A stretch of DNA of 64,000 nucleotides from Formicarius rufipectus (GCA_013399695.1 VXAU01000755.1:201092-265091), one strand, 5' to 3'. Positions 47,191 to 59,886 are shown, counted from the stretch's first letter. The notes: generated by a model from the sequence alone, not told the origin. Numbers and translations: made by a program.

Positions 47191-47244
47191 GAAAAAAAAA
47201 AAAANNNNNNNNNNNNNNNNNNNNNNNNNNAAAAAAAAAAAAAA
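47191..47244. repeat. Poly-A tract containing a 26-N gap
   Basis: An A run, then N at 47205-47230, then another A run. The gap is an unresolved A homopolymer of unknown length. Confidence 0.95.
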
Positions 47245-49860
47245 GGCTTAGAAGCAGAGTGTTCTGGTCACTGTCAGTATCTGAATCAGTGGATGATCAG
47301 GAAACCACCAGAGTTGCCATTAAAAGGGAATTTATTTTTTTAAAAATCTCATCAAATACAGAGAATCCTTTTCAAGATAAAAGAAAGTATGTTTACACTA
47401 AACACCTTCTCATGTATTGATTTTAGAGTCTTTGTCCCATATCAGAGAACGGAGTTAAATTTATGAAAAGATATAAGAGTTATAAACAGACATGGTTAAA
47501 TAGCTATAGTAGAAACTGTGCTCAACATCTTCAGGCACCAGAAGCTTTCCATAGAGCATTGGTCAGGACCTCTGTGCTTACATGGACTCAACACAAAAAA
47601 CTTTCTTCTGTATAAATCACAAGGGAATAATCTCATAATCTGTACGTCACCTGACAAAATTAACAAGTACCTTTGCTTCAACTTCTGCTCTTCCCCTGAC
47701 TTTTCCCTGACAGCACACAGTTGTTTATTGTGTTTTAAATAGATAATCATTTAATATATCCCTGACATGTTTTTGTCTTGCTAATCTTCATCCACTAGAC
47801 TTTATGTTATGATTTTTCTTTCCCAAGACAAGGATGGAAGGAGCTAATCTATAATTTTTTTTAAATTATTTATTTTGTAAACAACAGGATGACAACTACC
47901 ACTAACAGAAGATATCAGAAGAAAGGCAGGAAAACCCACTTTTCATTACATGTTCCTATACAGAGGGTAGTTTAATGTATAATGTTAGCCAAAGTGTTAT
48001 CATTCCAATGTTGTGAAGACTGCGTGCTGAGAAAAAGATTTCTGAAATCCATGAAGAATCTCATCAACATTCAAAACTATAAAATCCATCTGCAACACAG
48101 ATATCGTCTTTTGAACCCACAATAAAAACAAGTTTGATTTCACTGAAGGAAAATGACAGGCATCAATGCTCTCTCATGATTCAAGAGCATTTTTATTTGT
48201 AGGAAAGTAATATGCCAAATGCAGAACTAGTGGTCTGACTGCAGTGTATCCATGCCTTTATCTACACACATACTGTGCCTATCAGTGCTCTGGAATGTAC
48301 ATATGATATAAAGTACATAGCATTTGTACACCAGTCTGATAAATAATAAATAACCTTTTAATCTGTCTTAAACTATGACCAATGGCCAAAACTTCTATTA
48401 TTGATCTTGTGTCATCTGAAGTGCCTATGTGCACAGTAATTACTGTATGTACACCCAACAGGTACTCCCCCAATGAATACTCCCAGTGTGAAGAGAGTTT
48501 AAAATTCTGTGGCACCAATTGCATCTCAGTAAATCCCACCCATAGTTACACCTGTTTATTAGCTTTTTTAAGGGTTCCATCACACAGATGAAAACTCCCA
48601 GAACAGAAAGCACAGAGGTTTCACACACTTCACTGATCCTCCAAAAATGGAGGAATCCCAGTAGCTATCCTCTAGCACCTGTTGCTGCACATTCTACAGC
48701 AGGGCAGTGTTGCAGCCTCCACCACTGAGTGCGAGCTCTGGTATTCTTCACATTGCCTGGCTCACTGCAAAGCAAGCAAGGCACTTTATCAAACAAAGAG
48801 TAACTTTAGCCAAGCATGTAAAATTGTTCATAAACAAGAGAAGTTTGATTAATATTCACAGAGCAACTCCTGGTACATCAGAGTTATATGCAACCACAAA
48901 GAAACTGAATTCTCTGTATGAGAAAATACAAAAGAAGGAACCCAAACAGTCTTAACTCTAGCTCTACTTTTTACAGGAAAACTAATATTTGAAAAGAAAA
49001 AGTCTTGGAATTATAGGATCTTTGGAATGATAGTCATAGTCAGATGCCATTTAATGTTTCCTACCCGGTATTGTCATGTTATTATGGCAAGAAGAACTGA
49101 TGTGTGAGGTGATGACACAAAGCATATTAATCTGTGTGCAAAGTTGCACAGATAGGTTCGGGTACAATGCAAATAGGAGAACAAAGAGAAAAAGATGGGC
49201 AAGAAACAGAACATCCTGTCATTTACTGTTTCACCTAGCCCAGAGATTGAAACATTTTGCGATCTTGTATAGCAAATCAGGATTCTGGTCAAGTTTTAAA
49301 TATCTTTATTTGTTCTCACCTTTCATATATGTATATAGAGATAATAGGTGGAAATATATATATATATATGTGTGAAGAGGAACAACATTGACATTTTCTC
49401 CCTATTATGATCAAAACAGTGAGATATCTTCAGTAGGTGCTCTTCTTTTACAATTTTTTGACCCATGTATCTTTTTCCTTTTTATTCACCTTACAGAGAT
49501 TCATGTAACAAAGGATGTTATGCACCTACTGCCAGTATGTGGGCTAGCAGTCTGATTTGAATGCATTTTCCTGCAGCTTAGTGTTCAGTTCTCTGAGATA
49601 AGAACACTCTGAATACCCATTTCAGACATAAAAGCCCTTTACTGCATAGGTGGCCCACTATACCTCTCAGGTACACAGTCTTTCTCAACACTTCTCTAAA
49701 AGAAAAAATTGTCTATTGTGTTGTAGAGCTACAGTAGGTTGGCACAACAAAGATGGGATCCAGGATATCTTACACAGGAAAATCTTTTTCCCTACCATTA
49801 CAAGTGAACTAATACTTTTATTCTTTGGGAGAAGACAGAGTAGTTTTTTCTTTCTCTTTA
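47245..49860. other. Unique sequence with a short (TA)n, no gene seen
   Basis: A (TA)n run lies at about 49353-49370. Overlapping opposite-strand frames near 48280-48630 have no recognisable domain. No transposon is recognised. Confidence 0.5.
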
Positions 49861-49989
49861 TTTTGTGGGGTTTGTTTTTGGGTTTTTGTTTCTTTATTTT
49901 TGTGGGGTTTTTTTGTTTGTTTGTTTTTCGGGTTTTTTTGCGGGGGGGGTTTGTTTTGTTGGTTTTTTGTTTTTGTTTTTGTTTTTTTT
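49861..49989. repeat. G/T-rich tract with an 8-G run
   Basis: GTTTT, GGGTTTTT and GTTTG units with a CGGGGGGGGT run at about 49940-49950. Two plus-strand frames of 156 and 95 codons cross it and are Phe/Cys/Gly/Val-rich artefacts. Confidence 0.92.
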
Positions 49990-50228
49990 CTGCTCATGTC
50001 TATGAGCCTGCAGGTGCAGCTACCATTTCCAGAGACAGAACAGATGCATCATTTGGCAGAAAAGATAACCAAAGTATTTATGTCATATATATTTTGTTCT
50101 CCCTTGCCTTAAAATTTTGATAGTTCTAAAAATCAAAATTATTCAGGGCATAATAACAGGATGAATTTCGTTTCCATGCATGAAGCACAAAATAGCATGT
50201 AAACGTAATGGCTTAAATAACTTTATAC

Positions 50229-50281
50229 ATACAAACAAACGGCACAAAAAAAAAACAAAAAACAAAAAACAAAAAAACAAC
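50229..50281. repeat. (CAAAA)n-rich tract
   Basis: CAAAC, then long A runs with single C at intervals. It is complementary to the G/T tract 240 bp to its left. Confidence 0.9.
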
Positions 50282-52260
50282 ACCTTTACAGACAGCAAAA
50301 TTGCCCCCTTCTGGGTCAGCTATATCCACAGTGAATTGTTTATCTGATAGGCACAGTAATTTGGAAACTGGTTTTTCACAGGAAATAATGTCTTTCTTTC
50401 AAGTTTTTTTCTACAAGTGGCCATTTTTATGTAACTGCTGTTGATCATTACGTCACATTATCACTGAGTGATTACTCAGTAAATTTTAGACAGCACAGCT
50501 GTTACCTTCAACGTTACTATTTGCATACAATACATAGTTGATGAATAGATGTAAATTGCCTGGAGAAGAAAAACAAGCTGTACTATCAGCTATTTCTTTT
50601 TTCAGCATCACATGCAGAGACATACTGGTTTGGGTGTTCTCTAGACACACTCCTATGCAGTACATATGAAGATTTTGCAGATAAAGCACCTCAAAGAAGA
50701 AAAACATATTTGCTTTCAGAAGACACTCGGTAAAACACTGATTCTTCTCACACAGACTCATTTCAATATTTGATCTGAATTCCACTGATACATAGACTTT
50801 TACCTGGGTAGAAACTCATATTTGTGATTTAATACAGTAGATGGGATATGGAGAAGGTACAACAATAAAGGAAACCTAAGAGACAGGTATTAATTCGTTC
50901 AGATGCTGGTTTCAGAAAGCAGGCAAAGGGCTACTAGATATCACACTTTAGGAGAATGTGAGAGTGATTCAGAACATATTAGATCAACTGTATTGTGTGT
51001 AAGTGATTTAGAATTCAGAACATCAAAGTACAGAAACCTTAGTGGTGCTGCAGTAAATTTACATTCTATTATTTCCATATTATGTCCTCTAGGCCTTAGT
51101 AATGACTACAGAAAGCAATTCCAGATGAGTAATGCTTGTGAAAACATGCATATGTGGCTGCTGCTGGCAGCACCAGCCATATACCTGTCCAGCTAAACTG
51201 CAGTGACACATACCAAGTACTTCAACATGATATTAAATTGTTTATGTCTCTAACAAATGTCAAAAAATGAACACTATCAGGCTGAAACACTGGACTTTGT
51301 TTTTGTGAAGACCTGATACGACAAACATCACCAAGATCCCATTAAGCGCCACTATCGAATAAAGAGTTGCACTTAATCTTGTCCACAGGCAGAGCAGACA
51401 AATGTAGCTCTCGAGGTGCACAGTGTGCTGCTGCTGCCCCCTTAAGTCAAGTAAACATAAATAATTGCATGTGTGCTATAGTTCCTCTACATTTTCTGAA
51501 AGACCTTTCTCTATGAGCTATTAAAGAGCTATTATAAGAGGTTTGCCTGGTGTAAGCTGATGCAACAATAAATCCAGTCTATTACAAAACACAACAAGAA
51601 AAAAAAGGAGGTTTAGTTTAAGGACCTCAGAGAATATGAAAAACATATTTTTTTTCTCAGTAATTTGCATTGGAAGCTTTAAGATAGCAAGGCATAAAGT
51701 GTGAAAACAAAGATACAGCTAACACTTTTAAAACTTAAAGAAGAACTATTAGCAGTGAGGAAAAAGGTTCAGTTCCCTACCCATGCACTTTAGGATGACA
51801 TTCAGCTCAGTAACCTCACTAGGCCATGAGGTGATTATGTGAAAACTGTAGCAAGTATGAGTTATTATCACTTTCTATTCCTTTAACCTTTGTCAAGAGA
51901 CCTGATTAATGTTTGGTCATTTGCTCCTTTCTTTAAATTTTGTGTAAGACTTAGATATTAGAATTTTAATGGCTGCTGATAGATGTCCTTTGAAACTGAA
52001 TTGCATAGAGAAGTATTTTGACCTAGACTGATGTTCTCCATCTTCCCTTGGCTGTTCACCTCTGCATCTTTGAATTGATTTCAGCCAGACACAGAAGGGA
52101 AGGCAGAAAAGTTAGCTCACTAAGTATGAAAGGCTGAGGTTTTGTCCTCTTGCACTCCATTTAAGAACTTAATATGGCAAGGCCACAGAGGCACAGTGTG
52201 GTCTAAATAACTGCAATTACTGAACATATTTCTGGTGACTTTTAAGTTGTAAAATATAAT
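50282..52260. other. Unique sequence with possible regulatory blocks
   Basis: A TTACGTCA (CRE-like, 50448-50455) lies 8 bp from a TGAGTGATTACTCA (AP-1-like inverted pair, 50464-50477). The block at about 51335-51640 is balanced, repeat-free and includes GCTGCTGCTGCCCCCTTAAG (resembling part of a CTCF site) and GTAAACA (a forkhead core). No gene is recognised. Confidence 0.35.
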
Positions 52261-52395
52261 CAGAGAATCATATAATAATTTACATTGGAAAAGGCCTCTA
52301 AGATCATCAAGTCCATCCATTAACCTGTCACTGCCAAGTCCACCACAAACTATGTCTCTGAGTGTCACATCTACACATCATTTAAAAACCACCAA
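52261..52395 (-). mobile_element. CR1 LINE 3' end fragment
   Basis: The plus strand reads 'cagagaatcat', 'ttggaaaaggcctctaagatc', 'atcaagtccatccattaacc', 'actgccaagtccaccacaaac', 'tgtctctgagtgtcacatctacac'. This is the reversed 3' UTR of a CR1 subfamily with the GGAAAAGACCTCCAAGATCATC variant, a different subfamily from the copy at 4918. Confidence 0.85.
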
Positions 52396-55300
52396 TGCAA
52401 TTGAAATAGAAATACAGCCAATTGAAGAACACTGCTTGGTTGTAGAGCAATATTGCCTAAAACAGGAGAAAAGAACTTTTGAGAAAACAATATAGGTAAA
52501 ATAGAGAGCTGGTCTTTAATGAAAGTGCTTTCAGGTGCTACAATATATAAGTGCACACCCCAGCATAGAATCCTCACAATTTTATAGCTTTAACTAATTA
52601 CCATATCTAGTGGATATGTCCAACACAAAAAACATTTGCCCTTGGTACCACTCTCAGAACTGACCATTCAGAGCCCCTGCAAGGGTTCTGAGCCCTCTAT
52701 GTTTTCTGGGCTATAATGTATCTCATTATTCTCATCTTTGTGCATATGTCCCAAACAAGATGTCCTTGCTAAAACCTCTTTCCTTGAAATATTAAATAGA
52801 ATTTCAAGAATATGGCACCCACCATGAGAAAGAAGTTTAAAGCTGGCAACTGCTAGCTTAAGTGTGAGAAATTCCACTGCTATATTAAAATGTACAATTA
52901 TACAAATATTCTGAAGGCATTAATGGTACTAACCTTCCATACACGTTTGAAGATATTTCCAGATGTAAGTCCTTTTTGCATCACTTTTAACTATGCATGC
53001 AGGTATCACGCTAAGAAGGGCAATCTTTTCATGGTCATGAAATCATTTCAGGAATAATGCACAATCTAAGTAGAGACAGAGAACATAAGACAATATGCTT
53101 TCATAATTGATGGAAAGACATAATGTGGTATAGCACCAACATCCTCACATAAAAAGATTCTGCTTAGGAAGAAGTAGTGCTGGCAAAGGCACCTATTCAT
53201 TTTTGTCATGTACATTTCAGGTATATTGTAAATTCAGATTGCAAAGGAAAAACTGATTGTCCCTCTGAAATTTATTAAAATAATTGAAATAGTGTAGTTT
53301 CTTTTCCTACTCTGTGGCACAAATATAAGATTACTGGAGAATCTTTCCTTAAAATTAAAAAGTCATAAAACAACTGACTAAACATTTTCCAGTTCATTGT
53401 TCAAAGAAGTAGAGTAGCTGAAATATACTGTATATTTACTAGACACGATCAAATGAAGGAAAATATCTCTGAATAACAACTAATTCTCAAAAGAATTGTC
53501 ACTATCATAATGGCTGCAACAGAACCAGTGTTTTCTTGAAAAGTAACTGGAGTGATGACCTGAAAAGGTTATGAAAGTCACCTGAAAGCTTACCTCTGTT
53601 TCACCATAAAATTTGCTTATTTTATAAACTATTTATAGTCTCCATTCTGCCTTTACACAACACTCTTGAGATCATCACCAAAACAGTACTATTGCTAAGG
53701 TTATCTGAAACTGCTAAATGAAGACAAACTCACATCTTCTTTGTTTCTTGAGTATAAAAAAACAATGTTATTTCTTTATGTAATTCTCCTTCTCTCAACA
53801 TTCAGAGTATTTGTTAGAGGCAATCGTAACTCCAAATGCAAACCCCCTAGTCAGAGTGGAATCATACGTATGCTGAAGTATTTTAAGTGTTTTTAGCAAA
53901 GCAAGATCACATCACATAAATTAACTCTTGAGGATCCCCAGTATGTAACAAGACTACAATACTATAGACTGTGTAAGATCCTTATTTTGGAAATTGCTGA
54001 AAATTTTCAATGGCATTTACCAGAATTTTACAAGACAGCAGTGAACAAAATAAATAAATGAAATAAATAAAACAAAAGCAAACAAACGAACAAAAAAACA
54101 CACACAGAAGGTGAAGAAAAGGGGGGGGAAATGAATGTGCAGTTTGTTCAGAAAAATGTATGGATTTTCATCTTTTGCCTGGGTGATGTGGAAGAAGAAG
54201 GCCACATCAGAGGCAGAGTATGCTGAGTGCTTGTCACTAAGCAGCACTCAGAATGGCTGCTACATTGTCATAGCACAGTCCTTTCTGCCACACAGAACTT
54301 CATGCCAAAAAACAATGCAGTATGTTTTATGTTTCTCTTGTCAGAGAGTGTGTGCTGGTCTTAAAATGAACCAAAACCGTATTTTGGAGACTATTTAAAT
54401 TGCTTTTCTTTTACTTTACTTGTCATGCTTTTTACCTCCCTTTCAGTCTTAGTGTTCACTTGGATTTCATGTTTCTGTCTGCTTGTCCAGTTAAAGTATC
54501 TGAGTCACATTTTGTACTTTTCTGCATATTTATAAAATCCTATACATTCTGAGAAGATTTATCTATCATAGTGAAGGATTTAACTACCTTTGAGCTTATC
54601 TTTTGGGCTGGGCACATTTTCAGTGTTGCCTTTGATACTCTGTAACCCTGTGTTTGACAGCTTTATCCAAATCGTTTTCTAAATATCACCTGTAGTTTCC
54701 CTCATGCTGCCAGTGTTAATTTGTGCAAAAAAATTCTCATAAGAAATTTTTTTTAAAATGAGGCAAACCTTTTACATTTTGTTATTTAAAATTTCATAGA
54801 AAGGAATACATTTCACGTTATGTTCTGCTGGTGAAATTTCAGCCTTTCAACTACTACAAGCATCTTCTGATTTTAACCTACTTTAACAAAGCTTTGATTT
54901 TACCACAGTGCACTGGTTCAGCAAAATTTTATGTACATGAGTGCTTAAAACCACTAGTTCAATATTAACCACAAAGCAAAAGCTTTATTGTATCAGAATC
55001 TTGCTCAGAATATGAATCAGATTTCCACAACTGTGCAACATAAATAACTGCTTTCAACACATCCAGCTGGCGCAGCTTCATGGCGTGTGTACCTTATCAG
55101 TGTCTGGACAAAGTACAGGACCAAGTACTTTCATTACGTCATTGAGAGTCTGATCTTCCTCCCTTTACTGTAAATAAATTGAACTCAATCAAGCAATTGT
55201 AGCATAAAACTGAAGCATGTTTCACGAATCAGAATCAGGCTTACTTCCATGACAGGATGACACCACCTTATGCAGACTGTTTCATATCATTTGCTTCAAA

Positions 55301-56595
55301 GGCTTCGGCTAGTCATTTCTCATGTGCTCTCCAGTCTTGCACTTCAGTGTAATCTTCCTTCTTCCCTTAACCTGTCATATTAGATATTTTTTCCTATTTA
55401 TCTGTACAATGGAAAATCAGCTAGACTATATGCTGTGACTATTTCTTAATAGGGAAAAATAAATCAGTGCCTTCCTGGCTTTTGAACTCACACAAGTAGA
55501 GAAATCCAACTTACTGCACTTAAAATGTCACATAAACTCATTTCCTGACTTATTGTAATGCTTATGGTCTATTACTAATCTCAGCGAAAAGAGGCCTTTC
55601 CTTCTGGTGTTTAATTTTGTTTCTACTGTTTAATTTTTTGGAGAGAGTTTAAATTATATATTCATCTTCATTATGCATACAGAAGTTCAGAAATATTCAG
55701 TTGTCAGAGGAAGTGCAATTTTGTGAGTTCTCTGAAGCTTTGTCTGTATCACAGACTTTTATCTAGCCAAAATATTGCAGTGCTAGATATTGATTTTGAT
55801 GTTAAATTTGAAGAGTGTGTTTTAGTCTGGTCATTACAAGATATCCCATTTGTTGATGCAAATAGTCCTAGGCACAGTTTAGATAATTTGTCATAGAAGT
55901 GTCCTATTAATTTGGAAAAATGTCTATCTGGACGTCATATAAGAAAATGTGTACTTCTGTGGTTTGAGTTGATGAGTTTAAACTTAAAAGAAAGAGGTAG
56001 TTTTTATAATTGGTCACCAGTATCTCTACTCTGATTTTGCATTTGCTTCTGATCAATCTTTCACTGTCATGTTTGAATTTGCAAGCATTTGTTCTACATC
56101 CTTTTTTGAGTTGGACTACTACTACAAATCAGACTTATTTCCCAATTGGTTTTACTAAAATCTCTGGGGTTTGATTAGAATTTATCGTGTCAGACATAGT
56201 GGAGACTGACTGTTTAACACTCAGTTTAAATAGCACTCTAGTGTTCTAGTTATAGATAAAAGGAAAAAAAAATTGAATGGAGTGGTGGAGGTGTCAGGAA
56301 GTGGGGGAGCAGGAGTTGAAACTTTCAGTGTTCCTTTCACTAGTAAAAGTATTTATAGACCAAGTACTTGTACTTTAGTTTTAATAGCATATAGATTAAA
56401 TAAAGTGCCAATTTCTTAACATGAAAAAATAAATCTGTGCCTTCTTGGTTTGGATGACACATACATTAGGCAGAGATGGTTATGAATGAATTGAAACCAT
56501 AAGCATTTTCCTACTCATACTGTTTCATTATTAGTTTATTCCTTCACATGGTTTTGGTCCATATCAGCTAGTATTTAAGAAAACTAGACAATACA
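52396..56595. other. Unique sequence, possible conserved block, one A/C tract
   Basis: AAAT/CAAA-rich sequence lies at 54045-54107, followed by an 8-G run at 54121-54128. The block at about 55040-55330 is more balanced and carries a TTACGTCA at 55134-55141. It could be a conserved element. No gene is recognised. Confidence 0.4.
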
Positions 56596-57382
56596 AAACA
56601 GGAAGGAGTAGTTGGGAGACGAGATGTTTGTGCTGTAATTCAGAAGGACCATGAAAGGTTGAAGAAGCAAACTAACAGGAAGCCCATGAAATTCAGCAAG
56701 GGGAAGTGACAAGTCTTGCACAGGGGGAGGAAGAATTCCAGGCACCAGGGAACACTGGGAGCTGACTTCTTGCTTGCAGGGTTGCAAAGAAAATGTTAGG
56801 AGCCCTGGTGGGCAAAAAGATATCTATGAGCCAGCAGGGTGTTTTTGTGGCAAAGGTGGCCATTAGTATGCTGTCAGAGCATCATCAGCAGTGTGAGGTA
56901 GGTCATCCTTCCTCTCTATTCAGCAGAAAAAGCACAGTATGTCTGAAATACTGCATCCATTTCTCGGGTCCCCAAGATAAGGGGCCAATTCCAGCAAAGG
57001 GACATGAAGCCGAATAATGAATAGGAGAATGACTCACAAGGAAAGCCTGAGAGAGCTGGCGCTTTTTAGCCTGGATAAAAGAAGGCTTGGTAGGAAATCT
57101 TAAGTAACAGAGGGTATCAAGAAGATTGTTTAAATAAACCCACCATGAATTTCCATCTGAAAAGAAGAAAACTTTTTTTTCTTTTCTATTGCTGTTACAA
57201 GCATGATCAAATTCTGGAACAAGTTGTCCAGAGAGGTTTCAGCATCTCAGTTCTTGGAGTTATTCAAAACATGACTCGACACAGTTGTGGTTAACCTGCT
57301 CTTCCTGACCATGCTTGAGCAGGGTGGTTGGACTAGAAAATGCCTCATGAGACCTACTGTGAACCGTTTGATTCTGTGAAGT
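56596..57382 (+). mobile_element. CR1 LINE copy 1 of 3, with 3' end
   Basis: CR1 in sense order: 'atgaaattcagcaaggggaagtg', 'gggagctgac', 'gagccagcag', 'atactgcatccatttc', 'gagagagctggcgctttttagcctgg', 'aattctggaacaagttgtccagagagg', 'cttggagttattcaaaacatg', 'aacctgctc...', 'cttgagcagggtggttggactag', ending at TTTGATTCTGTGAAG. The GAGCAGGG-GTTGGACTAG ending marks a subfamily different from its two neighbours. It is diverged, with indels throughout, and non-coding. Confidence 0.9.
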
Positions 57383-57624
57383 ACAGTTTAGGGAAGTACA
57401 ACAGACTCTCCCAATAGGGAGTCCATATGAAACTGCACCACATTAACTCCTTCATCTCTCTGTGGTCCTTTAACAGCATACCTTTGCTCTTTCCAACACA
57501 CCCCTATACGTAGAAATGCAACATCCCAAGACAAGAAATTAATGCAATGAAATTATCACCTTGATAGGCAGTGGTGCGATAAAAATCACTATCACTGACC
57601 ATGCCTCAGCCTCACTCCAGAATC

Positions 57625-58276
57625 CCTGGCAAACTGCTTGGCAGAAAAGGATCTGGGTGTGCTGGTTGGCAGCTGACTGAACATGAGCCAACAGTGTGCC
57701 CAGGTGGCCAAGAAGGCCAATGGCATTGTGGCTTGGACCAGAAATAGTGTGGGCAGCAGAACCAGTGATTGTTCTGCTGTCAGTACTGGTGAGGCCACAC
57801 CTTGAATTCTATGTTCAGTTTTCAGTCTGTCATGACAAGAAAGACATTGAGGTTCTGGATCATGTCCAGAGAAGGGCAATGGAGCTACTGAGGGGTTCAG
57901 AGCACAAGTCATTTAAGGAATGGCTGAGAGATTGTTTAACCTGGAGAAGATGAGGCTCAGAGGTGATCTTATTCCTCTCTACAACTACCTGAGAGGAGGT
58001 TGTAGTTGGGTGGGGGGTTGGTCTCTTCTCCCAAATAACAAGTGATGGAAAAAGAGGAAATTACCTCAGACTGTGTTCTTCATGGAAAGGGTTGTCAAGC
58101 ATTGGAATAGGTTCTCCTATGGTCATGTCACAGTCCCTGAAGGTTTGTAAAATATACATAGATGTGACACTGAGGGACCTAGTTTAGTCGTGGACATGGT
58201 AGTGCTGGATTAATGATTGGACTCAGTGATCTTAAAGACCTTTTCAAACCTAAACAATTTGATTTAATGATTTAAT
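57625..58276 (+). mobile_element. CR1 LINE copy 2 of 3, with 3' end
   Basis: Sense CR1 order: 'ggcagaaaaggatctgggtgtgctgg', 'gaacatgagccaacagtgtgccc', 'aagaaggccaatggcat', 'actggtgaggccacacc', 'catgtccagagaagggcaatgg', 'ttaacctggagaagatgaggctcag', 'gggttgtcaagcattggaat', 'gattggactcagtgatcttaaag', 'accttttcaaacctaaac', then a TTTGATTTAATGATTTAATGA tail corresponding to ATTCTATGATTCTATGA. It is a different subfamily from copies 1 and 3. Confidence 0.9.
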
Positions 58277-58399
58277 AATGTGTTTAGGTTTTTTTCAACC
58301 TGCTTTTGTTTGTTATAATTTACAATATATAATGATGTTACTGCTACAGCTAGGTAGCAAAGACCTTTTCAGAGTGCAAAGTATCTTATCTTTCTTGCT

Positions 58400-59886
58400 T
58401 TATTCACATGGATCTATGGGACCTTATGAAACACATTCCATAGTCCTCAGGGACTCTGATGTAATTGACAAGCCATCCTCCCTAATATTTGAAAAGTCAT
58501 GGCACTCGGGTGATGTTCCAGGTGACTGAAAAAGGAAACATTGTACCTATTACTAGAAAGGTTAGAAAGGAAGACCCTGGAAACTGTCAGCTCTCTGCCT
58601 GGGAAGATCATGGAACAAATCCTCTAGATGGAGGACAGGGAGGTGATTCAGGACAGCCAGCACAGTTTCACCAAGGGCAAGTCCTGTCAGAACAACCTAG
58701 TGACCTTCTATGATAGAGGGACTAAACTAATAGACAAGGGAAGAGTTACAGATGTCTTATAAGGGTTATTTGGACTTTTGTGAAGATTCTGACACGGTTC
58801 CCCACAACATCCTTCTCTCCAAACTGCAGGGAGATGAAGGGACTATTAGATGGATCATTGAAATCATTGAAATCATTGAAAATCATTGAATGGTCTCATC
58901 CATAGGGAAGTCATGGATGACTGAGAGTCCTGATGGATGACAATGGAAGTCAGGGATCTCTATTTGGATCAGTGTTACTTAATACACAGATAAAGGGGTC
59001 AAGTGAACCCTCACAAGTTTGTAAATTACACCAAGTTGAGTGGTGTCATTGACACACCTGAAGGATGGGAGCTGGACAAGCTCCCCAAATGACCCCATGG
59101 GAATCTCAGGTAGTTTAAGAAGATCATGTGCAAGGAGCTGCATCTGTGTTGGGGCAACCCCCCGTATCAACACAGGCTGGGGAATGAACAGATCAAGAGC
59201 TGCCCTGCTGGGAAGGACTTTGGGGTGTTGGTGGGTGAGAGGCTGGACATGAGCCATCCATGGGCACTCACAGCCCACACAGCCAAGTGTGTCCTGGGCT
59301 GCATCCACAGCAGGGTGGACAGCAGGTCGAGGGAGGGGATTCTGCCCCTCTGCTCTGCTCTGGTGAGACCCACCTGCAGTGCTGCTTCCAGCTCTGGGGT
59401 CCCAGTACAGCAAGGACATGGACCTCCTGGAGAGAGTCGAGAAGAGGGACATCCAGATGATTAGAGGGATAGAGCACCTCTTCTATGAGGAAAGGCTGAG
59501 AGAATTGTAATTGTTCAGTCTGGAGAAGAGAAAACTTCAGTATGATTTAATTGTGGCCTTCCAGTACCTCAAGTGAGCCCACAAGAAAGATTGGTAGAGA
59601 CTAATTCCAAGGACATGCAGTGACAGGACAGGGGAAATTATTTAAAACTGTGAGTAGGTTTAGGTTAGATACTAGGAACTTATTTTTTTATTGTGGAGGT
59701 GGTGAGGCCCTGAGGTATATTTGGAAGAGAGACTGAGGATGCCCCATCCCTGTAAGTGTCCAAGGCCAGGCTGGGTGGAGCTCCGAGCAACCTAGTCTAG
59801 TGGAAGGTGTCCCTGCCCATGCCATGGGTGTTGGAACTGGATGATCTTTAGGATCCCTTCCAACCCAGGCCATTCTATGATTCTAT
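58400..59886 (+). mobile_element. CR1 LINE copy 3 of 3, longest, with 3' end
   Basis: About 1.5 kb of ORF2 end and 3' UTR. Reverse-transcriptase text is recognisable ('gattctgacacggttcccc', 'acaacatccttctctccaaactg', the CR1 FDTVPHNILLSKL region). Then come 'caaggagctgcatctgtgttggggcaa', 'tggacatgagcca', 'ggtgagacccacctgcag', 'agtacctcaagtgagccc' and the 3' UTR 'gaggatgccccatccctg', 'agcaacctagtctagtgg', 'tggatgatctttaggatccc', ending at CATTCTATGATTCTATT. It has frame breaks throughout and a local tandem expansion at 58854-58891. The GC-rich 3' half is the best preserved CR1 here. Confidence 0.95.

Noticed and set aside
49000..49060. Possible reversed CR1 terminus near 'attataggatctttggaatgatagtcat'
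   Set aside because: The similarity is limited to a few words and does not extend into the diagnostic CR1 blocks.
49650..50120. 156-codon plus-strand frame
   Set aside because: The central half is a G/T low-complexity tract encoding Phe/Cys/Gly/Val runs. No domain in the rest.
58979..59464. 157-codon minus-strand and 112-codon plus-strand frames
   Set aside because: They lie in the GC-rich 3' part of a CR1 copy. The minus frame is antisense to the CR1 reverse transcriptase; the plus frame is out of phase or broken.
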